Assembly (NCBI RefSeq): GCF_005222755.1
Contig: NZ_STGD01000010.1
Coordinates: forward strand, 124,001 to 188,000
DNA length: 64,000 nucleotides
From: Roseomonas sp. HF4
Lineage (GTDB): Bacteria; Pseudomonadota; Alphaproteobacteria; Acetobacterales; Acetobacteraceae
Direction of reading: 5' to 3'
Shown here: positions 55,443 to 64,000 of the stretch, piece after piece
Position numbering within the stretch: position 1 is the stretch's first letter
How the letters are laid out: every line of letters begins with the position of its first letter
Notes under the pieces: generated by a model
Seen by the model: only the letters and a program-made list of their open reading frames with translations
Database searches by the model: none
Told to the model about the DNA's origin: nothing
Translations under genes and position numbers: made by a program

Positions 55443-55913
55443 ATGCGAGAGGTCAACGGCACCGAGCTGCTCGCCGGCAGCGATCACGAATTCGTCGTCA
55501 ACCTCTACACCGTGATCCTGAACCGCTGGCCTGACGAGGACGGCTACCGCCACCACCTCGAGAAGGTCGAGAACCGTCCCGACCAACGCCGGCGCATCGT
55601 CACCGATGTCGCCAACAGCGCCGAGGCGCGCGGCCTCGGCGTGGTGCTGCGCTTCGAGGGGGACCCACCGCCGGCGCCGCCCGGCGCGAAGGCAGCGCCA
55701 GCGCCGGCCGCGGCGGCCGCGGCGCCGGCGCCCGCCGGCGGCGACCTCGCGGACGCGCTGGCGCGGCTGCGCGCCGGCCTCGAGGCCATGCGCCCGGCCG
55801 AACTCGCCGCGGCGCAGCGCCTGCTGGCCGAGACGCTGGCCGCGCTCGCGGCACACCAGGCGGACCGGGTCGAGGCCCGGCTCGCGGCGCTCGAGGCCCG
55901 CCCCGGCGCGTGA
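55443..55913 (+). CDS. DUF4214-like domain protein
   Basis: 156 residues. Residues about 14-60 (HEFVVNLYTVILNRWPDEDG and following) show the DUF4214 pattern, a helical module found in phycobilisome-linker-like and S-layer or adhesin proteins. A flexible Pro/Ala-rich linker (about 75-100) leads to an Ala/Leu-rich C-terminal helix (about 102-150) that could form a coiled coil. There is no signal peptide. Role unknown; single gene 57 nt after tadA. Confidence 0.6.
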   Translation: MREVNGTELLAGSDHEFVVNLYTVILNRWPDEDGYRHHLEKVENRPDQRRRIVTDVANSAEARGLGVVLRFEGDPPPAPPGAKAAPAPAAAAAAPAPAGGDLADALARLRAGLEAMRPAELAAAQRLLAETLAALAAHQADRVEARLAALEARPGA

Positions 55914-56028
55914 CCGCGCAGCCGTTTCGCGGCAGGCCGGGACAAGGCATACGGCGCGCCCTGCCCGTCGCGACCGCCCATCGCCGCGAAGCGCGCGCAA
56001 TCCCGGCAAGACGCGCCCCGCCGCGCGA

Positions 56029-56042
56029 TTGACCTGACGCAA
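56029..56042. promoter_or_regulatory. Degenerate FNR/FixK-like box
   Basis: TTGACCTGACGCAA matches TTGA-N6-TCAA at 7 of 8 core bases, with a G where T is expected. It lies 76 nt before the groEL start, close to the 79-nt distance of the perfect box at 16501-16514 from its operon. On its own it would be weak evidence. Confidence 0.35.
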
Positions 56043-56118
56043 GGACGGCCAGACTCAGCCCTGCATGATGGTGCATCCAACCCTGCGTGCAATGGCGCGC
56101 GAAGAAGGGTGCTCCATC

Positions 56119-57738
56119 ATGACCCACAAGAAGGTCCTGTTCCGTTCGGCGGCGCGCGAGCGCATCCTGCGCGGTGCCGCACAGCTCGCCGACGCGGTGC
56201 GCGTCACGCTCGGGCCCCGGTCCAAGTCGGTGCTCATCCAGCGCAGATGGGGCACGCCGCTCGTGTGCAACGACGGCGTGACCATCGCCAAGGAATTCGA
56301 CCTGCCGGACCCGGAGGAGAACCTCGGCGCGCAGATGCTGCGCCAGGCCGCCGAGAAGACCGGCGACGTCGTAGGCGACGGCACCAGCACCGCGACCATC
56401 CTGGCCGAGGCAATGCTGGCCGAGGGCATGCGCAACGTCGTCGCCGGCGCATCGGCTGTCGACATCCGCCGCGGGCTCGAACGCGCCGCGCGCGCGGCGA
56501 CCGGCGCGCTGCAGGCCATGGCGCGCCCGGTCCGCACGCGGGCGGAACGCGCGCAGGTCGCCGCCATCTCCGCGCATAACGACGACGCCGTCGGCGCGCT
56601 CGTCGCCGACGCGATGGAACGCATCGGCCCCGAGGGGGTGATCACGGTTGAGGAATCCAAGACCACCGAGACGGTGCTCGACGTGGTCGAGGGCATGAAG
56701 TTCGACCGCGGCTACGTCTCCCCCTATTTCGTCACGGACCCCGAGAAGATGGAGGCGGTGCTGGAGGACGCGCATGTCCTCGTCACCGACCGGCGGATCG
56801 GCGCCATCAAGGACCTCGTGCCGCTGCTCGAGCAGATCGCCAAGACGGCGCGCCCGGTGCTCGTGGTGGCCGAGGACATCGAGGGCGAGGCGCTCGCCAC
56901 CCTCATCGTGAATCATGTGCGCGGCGCGCTGCGGTGCTGCGCGGTGAAGGCGCCGGGCTTCGGCGACCGGCGGAAGGCGATGCTGCAGGACATCGCCGTC
57001 CTCACGGGCGGCGAGATGGTGTCGGAGGAACTCGGGCTGACGCTCGAGAAGGCGACGCTCGCCGCGCTGGGCCGCGCCTCGCGCGTGGTGGTCGACAAGG
57101 AGGACACGATCATCGTCGGCGGCGGCGGCGACAAGGCGCAGATTGCCGCGAGGGTCGAGCAGATCCGGCGCGAGATCGAGCGCGCCACCGGCGACTACGA
57201 CCGGGAAAAGCTCGAGGAACGCCTGGCGAAGCTCGCGGGCGGCGTCGCGGTGATCCGCGTCGGCGCGCCGTCGGAGGCCGAGATGAAGGCGAAGAAGGAC
57301 GGGCTGGACGACGCCATCAGCGCGACCAAGGCCGCGGTGGCGGAAGGGATCGTGCCGGGCGGCGGGCTCGCGCTGCTGCGCTGCGCGGCGGCGGTGGACG
57401 CGGCGGCGGCAGAGGTGGACGGAGACGAGCGCACGGGCGTGCGCATCCTGCGCCGTGCCCTGGAGGCGCCGGCGCGCCAGATCGCGGAGAATTCCGGCGT
57501 GGATGGCGGCGCCGCGGTGGCACGCATGCTGGACGCCGCGCCCGGCATCGGCTTCGACGCGGCTCGGAAGGAGTATGTCGACCTGGTCGAGGCCGGCATC
57601 GTCGATCCGGCGAAGGTCGTGCGCATCGCGCTCGAGAACGCCGTCTCGGTCGCCGGCATCCTGCTGCTGACCGAGGCGACGATGACCGAGATCCCGGAGG
57701 AGGCGAAGGAGCGCGCGGCGCCCGAAGTGCCGCTGTAG
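56119..57738 (+). CDS. Solitary divergent chaperonin GroEL
   Basis: 539 residues, complete group I chaperonin. ATP site residues are present ([18 protein letters not shown] with the Asp87 equivalent, and [19 protein letters not shown] with the Asp398 equivalent). It differs from housekeeping Gro[22 protein letters not shown] replaces the usual GRNVV-type stretch, and the C-terminus ends ERAAPEVPL with no GGM tail. There is no groES on either side. It may serve special clients and use GroES from another locus. A degenerate FNR-like box lies upstream. The ATG at 56119 gives the usual family start MTHKKVLF. Confidence 0.88.
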   Translation: MTHKKVLFRSAARERILRGAAQLADAVRVTLGPRSKSVLIQRRWGTPLVCNDGVTIAKEFDLPDPEENLGAQMLRQAAEKTGDVVGDGTSTATILAEAMLAEGMRNVVAGASAVDIRRGLERAARAATGALQAMARPVRTRAERAQVAAISAHNDDAVGALVADAMERIGPEGVITVEESKTTETVLDVVEGMKFDRGYVSPYFVTDPEKMEAVLEDAHVLVTDRRIGAIKDLVPLLEQIAKTARPVLVVAEDIEGEALATLIVNHVRGALRCCAVKAPGFGDRRKAMLQDIAVLTGGEMVSEELGLTLEKATLAALGRASRVVVDKEDTIIVGGGGDKAQIAARVEQIRREIERATGDYDREKLEERLAKLAGGVAVIRVGAPSEAEMKAKKDGLDDAISATKAAVAEGIVPGGGLALLRCAAAVDAAAAEVDGDERTGVRILRRALEAPARQIAENSGVDGGAAVARMLDAAPGIGFDAARKEYVDLVEAGIVDPAKVVRIALENAVSVAGILLLTEATMTEIPEEAKERAAPEVPL

Positions 57739-57783
57739 CGCGGCGCCGGGACACCCGGCCCGTCCCCTGGCAGGGGAACGCCG

Positions 57784-58074
57784 CTATTCCCAGCCGAGGC
57801 CGCCCGGCGTATCCGCGGGGGCGCTGCGGCCGGCCAGGTCGCGGTCCAGCCGCTCGATGGCGGCGACGGCCAGGGCGGCCGCCTGCACGAGCCGCTGCCG
57901 CGCCTCGTCGAAGGTGCCCTCCCGCGCCTTGACGCGCGCCCAGCCGGCGTAGTCGGCGATCAGCTGCGCGAAGGCGTCCATCGTCATGGCGTCATCGTGC
58001 TCGGCGCCGCCCCAGCGGCCGTCCTGGCGCGCGCGTTCGGCGGCGACCTCGGCGAGGATCCTGTCGGCGTCCAT
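57784..58074 (-). CDS. Small protein with ERARQDGRWGG motif
   Basis: 96 residues. The pattern ERARQDGRWGGAEHDDAM (about 13-30), followed by a helix with AQLIADYAGWARVK and a late RLVQAAALAVAAIERLDRD, is shared as I recall with small hypothetical proteins of phages and bacteria. No enzyme motif such as the MazG EExxE is visible. The ATG follows GGAGGA. It is convergent with groEL and divergent from PEP synthase, with 118 nt before that start. Confidence 0.65.
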   Translation of the reverse strand: MDADRILAEVAAERARQDGRWGGAEHDDAMTMDAFAQLIADYAGWARVKAREGTFDEARQRLVQAAALAVAAIERLDRDLAGRSAPADTPGGLGWE

Positions 58075-58192
58075 GGCGTCCTCCGTTCGTGCCGCATGCT
58101 CGCCGCGCGGAACGCGCCGCGCCTTGCGCCGCATCAAGGCGCCGCCACGCCGCCCGCGCGCATCTGGACGCCACGCGACGGGAGGAACCGCC

Positions 58193-60577
58193 ATGCAGGA
58201 CGATGCGGTGCTGTGGTTCGGCGATGTCGGCATCGGTGATGTCGGGCGCGTCGGCGGCAAGAACGCCTCCCTGGGGGAGATGCTGCGCGGGCTCGCGGCG
58301 GCCGGGATCCGCGTGCCGGACGGCTTCGCGACCACGGCAGCGGCCTTCCGCGACCACCTGGCGGCGAACGGGCTCGGCCCTGTCATCGCCGCGCGGCTCG
58401 AGGACTACCACGCCAGCCGGGCGAGCCTGCAGGAGGCCGGCGCCGCGATCCGGCGCGCCATCCTCGACAGCGCGCTGCCGGCCGCGACGGCGGAGGCGAT
58501 CCGCGTGGCCTACCGCGAACTCGCGCGGCGCACCGGCCGGGCGGACCCGGCGGTGGCGGTACGCTCCTCCGCCACCGCCGAGGACCTGCCCACGGCCTCC
58601 TTCGCTGGGCAGCAGGAGACCTTCCTGAACGTCCGCGGGGAGGGCGCGCTGCTGGACGCCTGCCGCGCCTGCTACGCATCGCTCTACACCGACCGTGCCA
58701 TCTCCTACCGGGAGATGCAGGGCTTCGAGCACGACAAGGTGGCGCTGTCGGTCGGCGTGCAGCTCATGGTGCGCGCCGATACCGGTGGGTCGGGCGTGAT
58801 GTTCTCGATCGACACGGAAAGCGGCTTCCCCGGCGTGATCGTGATCAGCGCCGCCTGGGGGCTGGGTGAGACCGTGGTGCAGGGCCTGGTCGATCCCGAC
58901 CGCTACCTCGTGTTCAAGACCCCGCTGGACGACGCGGCGAAGGTGCCGATCCTGGAGAAGACCTGCGGGGCCAAGGCGCGCAAGATGGTTTACGGCGCCG
59001 GCGGCAGCGCGCGCACGGCGCTGGTCGCGACGCGCCGGGCGGAACGCGAGGGCTTCGTCCTGGCCGACCACGAGATCCTGGCGCTGGCGCGCTGGGCGGT
59101 CGCTATCGAGGCGCATTACGGCCGGCCCATGGACATGGAATGGGCGCGCGACGGCGAGACCGGGGAGCTCTTCATCCTGCAGGCGCGGCCCGAGACGGTG
59201 CACGGCGCGCGCCAGGGCGCCATGCTGCGGTCATGGCGGCTCAAGGCCAAGGCGACGCCCATCCTGACCGGCGCCGCGGTGGGGGAGGCGATCGCCGCCG
59301 GCCCCGTGCGCGTCGTGCACGACCCCTCGGGCATCGCCGACTTCCCCGAAGGCGCCGTGCTGGTGGCCGAGGCAACCGATCCCGATTGGGTGCCGCTGAT
59401 GAAGAAGGCGGCCGGCATCGTCACCGACCATGGCGGCGCCACTAGCCATGCAGCCATCGTCAGCCGGGAACTCGGCCTGCCGGCGGTGATCGGCACCGGC
59501 CGCGCAACGGCGGTGCTGAGCGACGGGCAGGAGGTGACGCTGTCCTGCGCCGAGGGGGACGAAGGCCAGGTCTTCGACGGCACCCTGCCCTTCGAGGCGC
59601 GCGACATCGACCTCGCCTCGATCCCCGAGACGCGGACGCGGATGATGCTGAACATCGCGAGCCCCGCCGGGGCGATGCGCTGGTGGCGCCTGCCGGCGGC
59701 CGGCGTCGGGCTCGCGCGCATGGAATTCATCATCAGCGCGGTGGTGAAGGCGCATCCGATGGCGCTGCTGCGCTTTGACGACTTGCGGGACGCGGAGGCG
59801 AAGCGCGAGATCGCGCGCATGACACGGCGCTTCCCCGACCGCGCGACCTATTTCGTGGACACGCTGGCGCGCGGCGTGGCGCGCATCGCCGCCCCCTTCC
59901 ATCCGCGGCCGGTCATCGTGCGGCTGTCCGACTTCAAGTCAAACGAATACGCCCACCTGGTGGGCGGCGAGCAGTTCGAACCGGCGGAGGAGAACCCGAT
60001 GCTCGGCCTGCGCGGCGCGTCGCGCTACTACTCCGACCGCTACCGCGACGGCTTCGCGCTGGAATGTCGGGCGATGCGCAAGGCGCGCGACGAGATCGGC
60101 TGCGACAACATCGTGCTCATGGTCCCCTTCTGCCGCACGCCCGCCGAGGCCGACCGCGTTCTGGCGGTGATGGCGGAACACGGGCTCAGGCGCGGCGAGG
60201 GCGGGCTTCAGGTCTTCGTGATGTGCGAGATCCCGTCCAACGTCATCCTGGCCGAGGCCTTCGCCGCGCGCTTCGACGGCTTCTCGATCGGCTCGAACGA
60301 CCTGACGCAGCTGGTGCTGGGCGTGGACCGGGATTCGACGGAACTCCGCGCCCTGTTCGACGAACGGGACCCGGCCGTGAAGGCCATGATCGCCGAGGTG
60401 ATCCGCCGCGCCCATGCCGTGGGCTCCAAGGTCGGCATCTGCGGCGAGGCACCGTCCAACCACCCGGATTTCGCGGCCTTCCTGGTCGAACAGGGGATCG
60501 ATTCCATCTCGCTCAACCCCGATGGCTTCGTGGCCGCGGCGAAGCGCGTGGCGGAGGCCGAGGCCGCGCGCGGCTGA
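58193..60577 (+). CDS. ppsA: Phosphoenolpyruvate synthase
   Basis: 794 residues, the usual length. It makes PEP from pyruvate and ATP for gluconeogenesis. The N-terminal ATP-grasp domain has GDVGRVGGKNASLGEM (about 14-29) and VRSSATAEDLP (about 123-133). The swivelling His is H419 in GGATSHAAIVSRE. The C-terminal PEP barrel ends GICGEAPSNHPDF and SISLNPDG. The catalytic residues of the family are present. The ATG follows GGGAGGAA. Confidence 0.94.
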   Translation: MQDDAVLWFGDVGIGDVGRVGGKNASLGEMLRGLAAAGIRVPDGFATTAAAFRDHLAANGLGPVIAARLEDYHASRASLQEAGAAIRRAILDSALPAATAEAIRVAYRELARRTGRADPAVAVRSSATAEDLPTASFAGQQETFLNVRGEGALLDACRACYASLYTDRAISYREMQGFEHDKVALSVGVQLMVRADTGGSGVMFSIDTESGFPGVIVISAAWGLGETVVQGLVDPDRYLVFKTPLDDAAKVPILEKTCGAKARKMVYGAGGSARTALVATRRAEREGFVLADHEILALARWAVAIEAHYGRPMDMEWARDGETGELFILQARPETVHGARQGAMLRSWRLKAKATPILTGAAVGEAIAAGPVRVVHDPSGIADFPEGAVLVAEATDPDWVPLMKKAAGIVTDHGGATSHAAIVSRELGLPAVIGTGRATAVLSDGQEVTLSCAEGDEGQVFDGTLPFEARDIDLASIPETRTRMMLNIASPAGAMRWWRLPAAGVGLARMEFIISAVVKAHPMALLRFDDLRDAEAKREIARMTRRFPDRATYFVDTLARGVARIAAPFHPRPVIVRLSDFKSNEYAHLVGGEQFEPAEENPMLGLRGASRYYSDRYRDGFALECRAMRKARDEIGCDNIVLMVPFCRTPAEADRVLAVMAEHGLRRGEGGLQVFVMCEIPSNVILAEAFAARFDGFSIGSNDLTQLVLGVDRDSTELRALFDERDPAVKAMIAEVIRRAHAVGSKVGICGEAPSNHPDFAAFLVEQGIDSISLNPDGFVAAAKRVAEAEAARG

Positions 60578-60640
60578 CCCGGCGCTTGCGGCGCGCGCGC
60601 CGGCGCCCGACACTCCGTCCCGCCAGGAAACGGAGGCGAC

Positions 60641-62296
60641 ATGTCCGAGGTCACGTCCCGCGACGGCGCGGGCACACAAGTCTTCGACGCGCTGATCGTC
60701 GGCGCGGGCTTCGCGGGCCTGTACCAGTTGCATTGCCTGCGCGACCGGCTCGGCCTGTCGGCGCATGTGCTGGAGGCGGCCGACGGCGTCGGCGGCACCT
60801 GGTGGTGGAACCGCTACCCCGGGGCGCGCTGCGATTCCGAAAGCCACGCCTATGCCTTCTATTTCTCCGACGAGCTGCTGCAATCCTGGGACTGGTCGGA
60901 ACGCTACCCGCAGCAGCCGGAGATCCTGCGTTACCTGAATCATGTCGCGGACCGGCTCGACCTGAAGCGCGACATGACCTTCGGCGCGCGCGTCGCGGCG
61001 GCGGAATGGGACGGGGCGGCGACGCTCTGGCGCCTGCGGACAGAGGACGGGCGGCGCTACGCGGCGCGCTACCTGGTCACGGCGGTGGGCTGCCTGTCCT
61101 CGGCCAATGTGCCCGACATCCCGGGGCTCGGCGATTTCGCGGGCGAATGGTTCCACACCGGCACCTGGCCGCACGGGGGCGTGGACGTGGCGGGCAAGCG
61201 CGTCGGCATGATCGGCACGGGATCGACCGGCATCCAGGCCGCGCCGGTGCTGGCCGAGGCCGCCGCGCATCTCACGGTCTTCCAGCGCACGGCGAACTAC
61301 TCGATCCCGGCGCGCAACCGGCCGCTGGACGACACCTTCAAGGCCTGGGCGAAGGCGCATGCGGCCGAGATCCGGCAGGCGATGCACAGCACCCCGAACG
61401 GCCATCCCTGGCCGCTCGGCGAACGCTCCGCGCATGATGTGGACGACGCCGAGCGCGAGGCGCTGTACCGCGCCGCCTGGGAGAAGGGCGGCCTCGCGCT
61501 GCGTGCCACCTTCCGCGACATCCTGACCGACCGCGCGGCCAACGCCACCGCCGCGGCGTTCATCAAGGCCCGCATCCGAGAGGTGGTGAAGGACCCCGCC
61601 ACCGCGGCGCTGCTGGCCGAGGTCGACCACCCCTTCGCGACCAAGCGCCCGCCGATCGACACTGGGTACTTCGAGACCTTCAACCGCGACAACGTGACGC
61701 TGGTGGATGTCCGCGCCGACCCGGTCGAGCGCATCACGCCCACGGGCGTCAGGCTGCGCAGCGGCACGGAGCATCCACTCGACATCATCGTCTTCGCGAC
61801 GGGCTTCGACGCCATGACGGGCGCGCTGCTGCGGATGAACGTTACCGGCCGCGACGGGCTGCCGCTGGCCGAGGCCTGGGCGGCCGGGCCGCGCACGCAT
61901 CTCGGCCTGCAGGCGGCGGGCTTCCCGAACCTGTTCATCGTGACGGGGCCGGGCAGCCCGTCCGTGCTGACCAACATGCCGGTCGCGATCGAACAGCATG
62001 TCGAGTGGATCACCGATGCCATCGCGCATCTGCGCGCAACCGGCGCCGCCACGATGGAGCCGACCGAGGACGCCATGGACCGCTGGGTGGCGCATGTGAA
62101 CGACGCGGCCAACGCGACCCTGATGCCCGAGGCCGGCCATTCCTGGTATCTGGGCGCCAACGTGCCGGGCAAGCCCCGGGTCTTCATGCCCTATGCCGGC
62201 GGCATGGCGCGGTATCGCCGGATCTGCGCCGAGGTCGCCGCGAACGGGTATGAGGGCTTCGTGCTGGCCGGCGACCGCGCAAGGGTGCCTGCATGA
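60641..62296 (+). CDS. Flavin-containing monooxygenase, Baeyer-Villiger type
   Basis: 551 residues. FAD Rossmann GAGFAG (21-26) and an NADPH Rossmann GTGSTGIQAAPVLAE (about 191-205) flank the Baeyer-Villiger fingerprint FxGxxxHxxxW, seen as F166-A-G168, H172 and W176. WWNRYPGARCDSESHAY (about 50-66) is typical of cyclohexanone monooxygenase relatives. It would insert an oxygen into a cyclic or linear ketone using NADPH. It is the first gene of an ATGA-overlapping pair with an M29 aminopeptidase. Confidence 0.9.
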   Translation: MSEVTSRDGAGTQVFDALIVGAGFAGLYQLHCLRDRLGLSAHVLEAADGVGGTWWWNRYPGARCDSESHAYAFYFSDELLQSWDWSERYPQQPEILRYLNHVADRLDLKRDMTFGARVAAAEWDGAATLWRLRTEDGRRYAARYLVTAVGCLSSANVPDIPGLGDFAGEWFHTGTWPHGGVDVAGKRVGMIGTGSTGIQAAPVLAEAAAHLTVFQRTANYSIPARNRPLDDTFKAWAKAHAAEIRQAMHSTPNGHPWPLGERSAHDVDDAEREALYRAAWEKGGLALRATFRDILTDRAANATAAAFIKARIREVVKDPATAALLAEVDHPFATKRPPIDTGYFETFNRDNVTLVDVRADPVERITPTGVRLRSGTEHPLDIIVFATGFDAMTGALLRMNVTGRDGLPLAEAWAAGPRTHLGLQAAGFPNLFIVTGPGSPSVLTNMPVAIEQHVEWITDAIAHLRATGAATMEPTEDAMDRWVAHVNDAANATLMPEAGHSWYLGANVPGKPRVFMPYAGGMARYRRICAEVAANGYEGFVLAGDRARVPA

Positions 62297-63549
62297 ACGA
62301 CCATGTTTCCGTCTCCGCCCCCCTTGCCTTCGAGGCGAAGCTCGACCGGCTGGCCGACCTCGCCGTCCAGGTCGGGCTCGGCCTGCAGCGCGGCCAGGAG
62401 GTGGTGATGACCGCCTCGCTCGAGCATGTGGCGCTGGCGCGGCGCATCACGGAGGCCGCCTATCGCGCCGGCGCCTCGCTCGTGACGACACTGTTCCACG
62501 ACGACCGCGCCGTGCTGGCGCGCTACCGCCTCGCCGCGGACGACGCCTTCGACGTGGCGCCCGCCTGGCTGTTCGACGGCATGGCGGCGGCCTTCCGCGG
62601 CGGCGCCGCGCGGCTCGCGATCGTAGGCGACGACCCGATGCTGCTGGCGCAGGAGGACGCGGCCCGCGTCGCGCGCGCCAACAAGGCGCGATCCAAGGCC
62701 TATCGGCCGGCGATGGAACTCATCACCACCTCGGCCATCAACTGGACGCTGGTGGCGGGCGCGACGCCGGCCTGGGCGCGGGCGGTCTTCCCCGAGATGG
62801 ATGAGGCCGCGGCGGTGGCACGGCTCTGGGATGCAATCTTCGCCGCGTCCCGCGCCGATGCGCCGGACCCGGTCGCGGCCTGGGCGGCGCACAACGCGGC
62901 GCTGGTGGCGCGGCGCGCGATGTTGAACGAACGCCGCTACGCCGCGCTGCGCTTCACCGGCCCGGGCACCGACCTGGTGGTGGGGCTGGCGGATGGCCAT
63001 GCCTGGTCGGGTGGCGTGACCACGGCGCTGAACGGCGCCACCGGCAACCCGAACATCCCGACCGAGGAAGTCTTCACGACCCCCCATGCCGCGAAGACCG
63101 AGGGCGTGGTGGCGGCGACCAAGCCGCTCGCCTACCAGGGCACGCTGATCCGCGACATCCGCGTGCGCTTTGCCGGCGGCGTCATCGTCGAAGCGAGCGC
63201 GAGCACCGGGCAGGACGTGCTGCAGCGGATGATCGACACGGACGAGGGCGCGCGGCGCCTGGGCGAGGTCGCGCTGGTGCCGGCCGCCAACCCGATCGCG
63301 GCCACCGGCATCCTGTTCCTGAACACGCTGTTCGACGAGAACGCGGCGAGCCACATCGCGCTCGGCCAGGCCTATTCCAAATGCTTCGTGGACCAGGATC
63401 TGACCGAGGCAGAGCTCGACGCGCGCGGCGCCAACCGCAGCCTGATCCATGTCGACTGGATGATCGGTTCGCCCGAAACCGACGTGGACGGGATCGACGC
63501 CGAGGGCCGCGCCGAGCCGCTGATGCGCCAGGGCGCCTGGGTGCGCTGA
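62293..63549 (+). CDS. Aminopeptidase, M29 (thermophilic type) family
   Basis: 418 residues. It removes N-terminal amino acids using two metal ions. Ligand regions of M29 are visible: NIPTEEVFTTPHA (about 255-267), HIALGQAYSKC (about 356-366) and LIHVDWMIG (about 388-396). The N-terminal ALVVQVG-like helical domain is also as in the family. ATGA overlap with the monooxygenase gene is unusual and suggests linked expression; the pairing could mean the M29 enzyme acts on something other than peptides. Confidence 0.85.
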   Translation: MNDHVSVSAPLAFEAKLDRLADLAVQVGLGLQRGQEVVMTASLEHVALARRITEAAYRAGASLVTTLFHDDRAVLARYRLAADDAFDVAPAWLFDGMAAAFRGGAARLAIVGDDPMLLAQEDAARVARANKARSKAYRPAMELITTSAINWTLVAGATPAWARAVFPEMDEAAAVARLWDAIFAASRADAPDPVAAWAAHNAALVARRAMLNERRYAALRFTGPGTDLVVGLADGHAWSGGVTTALNGATGNPNIPTEEVFTTPHAAKTEGVVAATKPLAYQGTLIRDIRVRFAGGVIVEASASTGQDVLQRMIDTDEGARRLGEVALVPAANPIAATGILFLNTLFDENAASHIALGQAYSKCFVDQDLTEAELDARGANRSLIHVDWMIGSPETDVDGIDAEGRAEPLMRQGAWVR

Positions 63550-63556
63550 GGCACGC

Positions 63557-64000
63557 TTGGAGGTCCTCTACGCGAACAGGCGCGCCTGGCGCGTGCGGCT
63601 GCTGCAATGGGGGTTCTGGGCGGTGGCGGCGCTGTTCCTGGCGCTCGGGCTGCTGATCCGTATGGGCAGCGGCGACCAGGACGCCACGGCACTGCTGATC
63701 CTGGCGCCCATCATGGCGGCCTTCGCGCTCGGGATGGAGCTCTACCGCTCGCTCTACGTCACGCGCATCGCGGCGGACGGTTCGGGGGTGGAGGTGGAGA
63801 CGCTCGGGGCGATCGGGCGCCACACGCGGCGGCTCTCCTGGGACGAACTCGTCACGGCGCCGGCGCGGCGCGGCGAATGGCATGCGCGCGGCCAGGCCTC
63901 GACCGCCGCGCTGCTCCGCCCGCCAGGCGCGCGGCTGCCATGGATCATCGACACGACCGAGGACGACTTCCGGGAGGAGCCGATCGCGCGCCGCCTCAGC
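63557..64000 (+). CDS. Membrane protein with two TM segments, 3'-truncated by window
   Basis: 148 residues from a TTG start, open to the right edge. After a basic N-terminus, two hydrophobic stretches (about 18-34 and 42-58) are separated by a short MGSGDQDAT loop, and a soluble beta-rich part follows (about 65-148). This pattern suits a small PH-like or DUF-type anchored protein. A GTG at 63593 is another start. It is only 7 nt beyond the M29 gene, so it may be in the same operon. No family is assigned. Confidence 0.55.
   Translation, partial: MEVLYANRRAWRVRLLQWGFWAVAALFLALGLLIRMGSGDQDATALLILAPIMAAFALGMELYRSLYVTRIAADGSGVEVETLGAIGRHTRRLSWDELVTAPARRGEWHARGQASTAALLRPPGARLPWIIDTTEDDFREEPIARRLS

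Overview
The window is a GC-rich (roughly 70% or more), gene-dense bacterial chromosome segment. It reads as an alphaproteobacterium of the Acetobacteraceae, Roseomonas-like group. The clues are the run rpsT-dnaA-dnaN-recF-gyrB, hemJ next to rho, an HPr kinase/RapZ/EIIA/HPr/EI regulatory PTS cluster with no sugar permease, two orphan Bug-type tricarboxylate-binding proteins, and strong G/C third-position bias. This placement is inferred from gene content and was not tested by a search. I see no phage, insertion sequence, CRISPR array, rRNA or tRNA.

Layout. 1-2.5 kb: the tail of a MOSC protein, then a three-gene lipid cassette (YnbA-like CDP-alcohol phosphatidyltransferase, CdsA-like cytidylyltransferase, PlsC-like acyltransferase) joined by ATGA overlaps. 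2.6-9.3 kb: mutL, a glycosyltransferase, rsmD, an RluB-type pseudouridine synthase, a class-I amidotransferase-like peptidase and an RraA-family protein. 9.3-16.4 kb: a secreted protein of unknown function, an FAD oxidoreductase, a large uncharacterised protein, coaBC-dut and a TTC38-like TPR protein. 16.5-21.4 kb: a three-gene acyl-CoA dehydratase activase-like operon behind a perfect FNR/FixK-type palindrome. 21.7-33.8 kb: housekeeping genes (htpX, an SDHAF4-like gene, ubiE, mutM, an enoyl-CoA hydratase, then rpsT-dnaA-dnaN-recF-gyrB and a DUF3750 gene).

33.8-46.7 kb: metabolic and accessory genes (VOC, SDR, DCC, two Bug proteins, GST, thioesterase, thiolase, an Old Yellow Enzyme), then hemJ-rho, a MESH1-like HD hydrolase and a crotonase. 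46.8-50.8 kb: the regulatory PTS. 50.8-58.1 kb: a PLP enzyme, an RNA methyltransferase, an L,D-transpeptidase, a small lipoprotein, tadA, a DUF4214 protein, a divergent solitary GroEL and a small reverse-strand gene. 58.2-64 kb: PEP synthase, a Baeyer-Villiger-type monooxygenase overlapping an M29 aminopeptidase, and a membrane protein cut off by the window end.

Two things stand out. First, the activase-like operon looks like a fusion protein split into three genes with the order rearranged. Its FNR-type box has a weaker counterpart (7 of 8 core bases) at a similar distance before the solitary groEL, which suggests an oxygen-responsive regulon. Second, intergenic spaces carry at least three families of structured repeats in paired copies. 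One is a pair of exactly 115-nt elements (6548-6662 and 27633-27747) that share two conserved cores and end in perfect 10-bp hairpins of different sequence.
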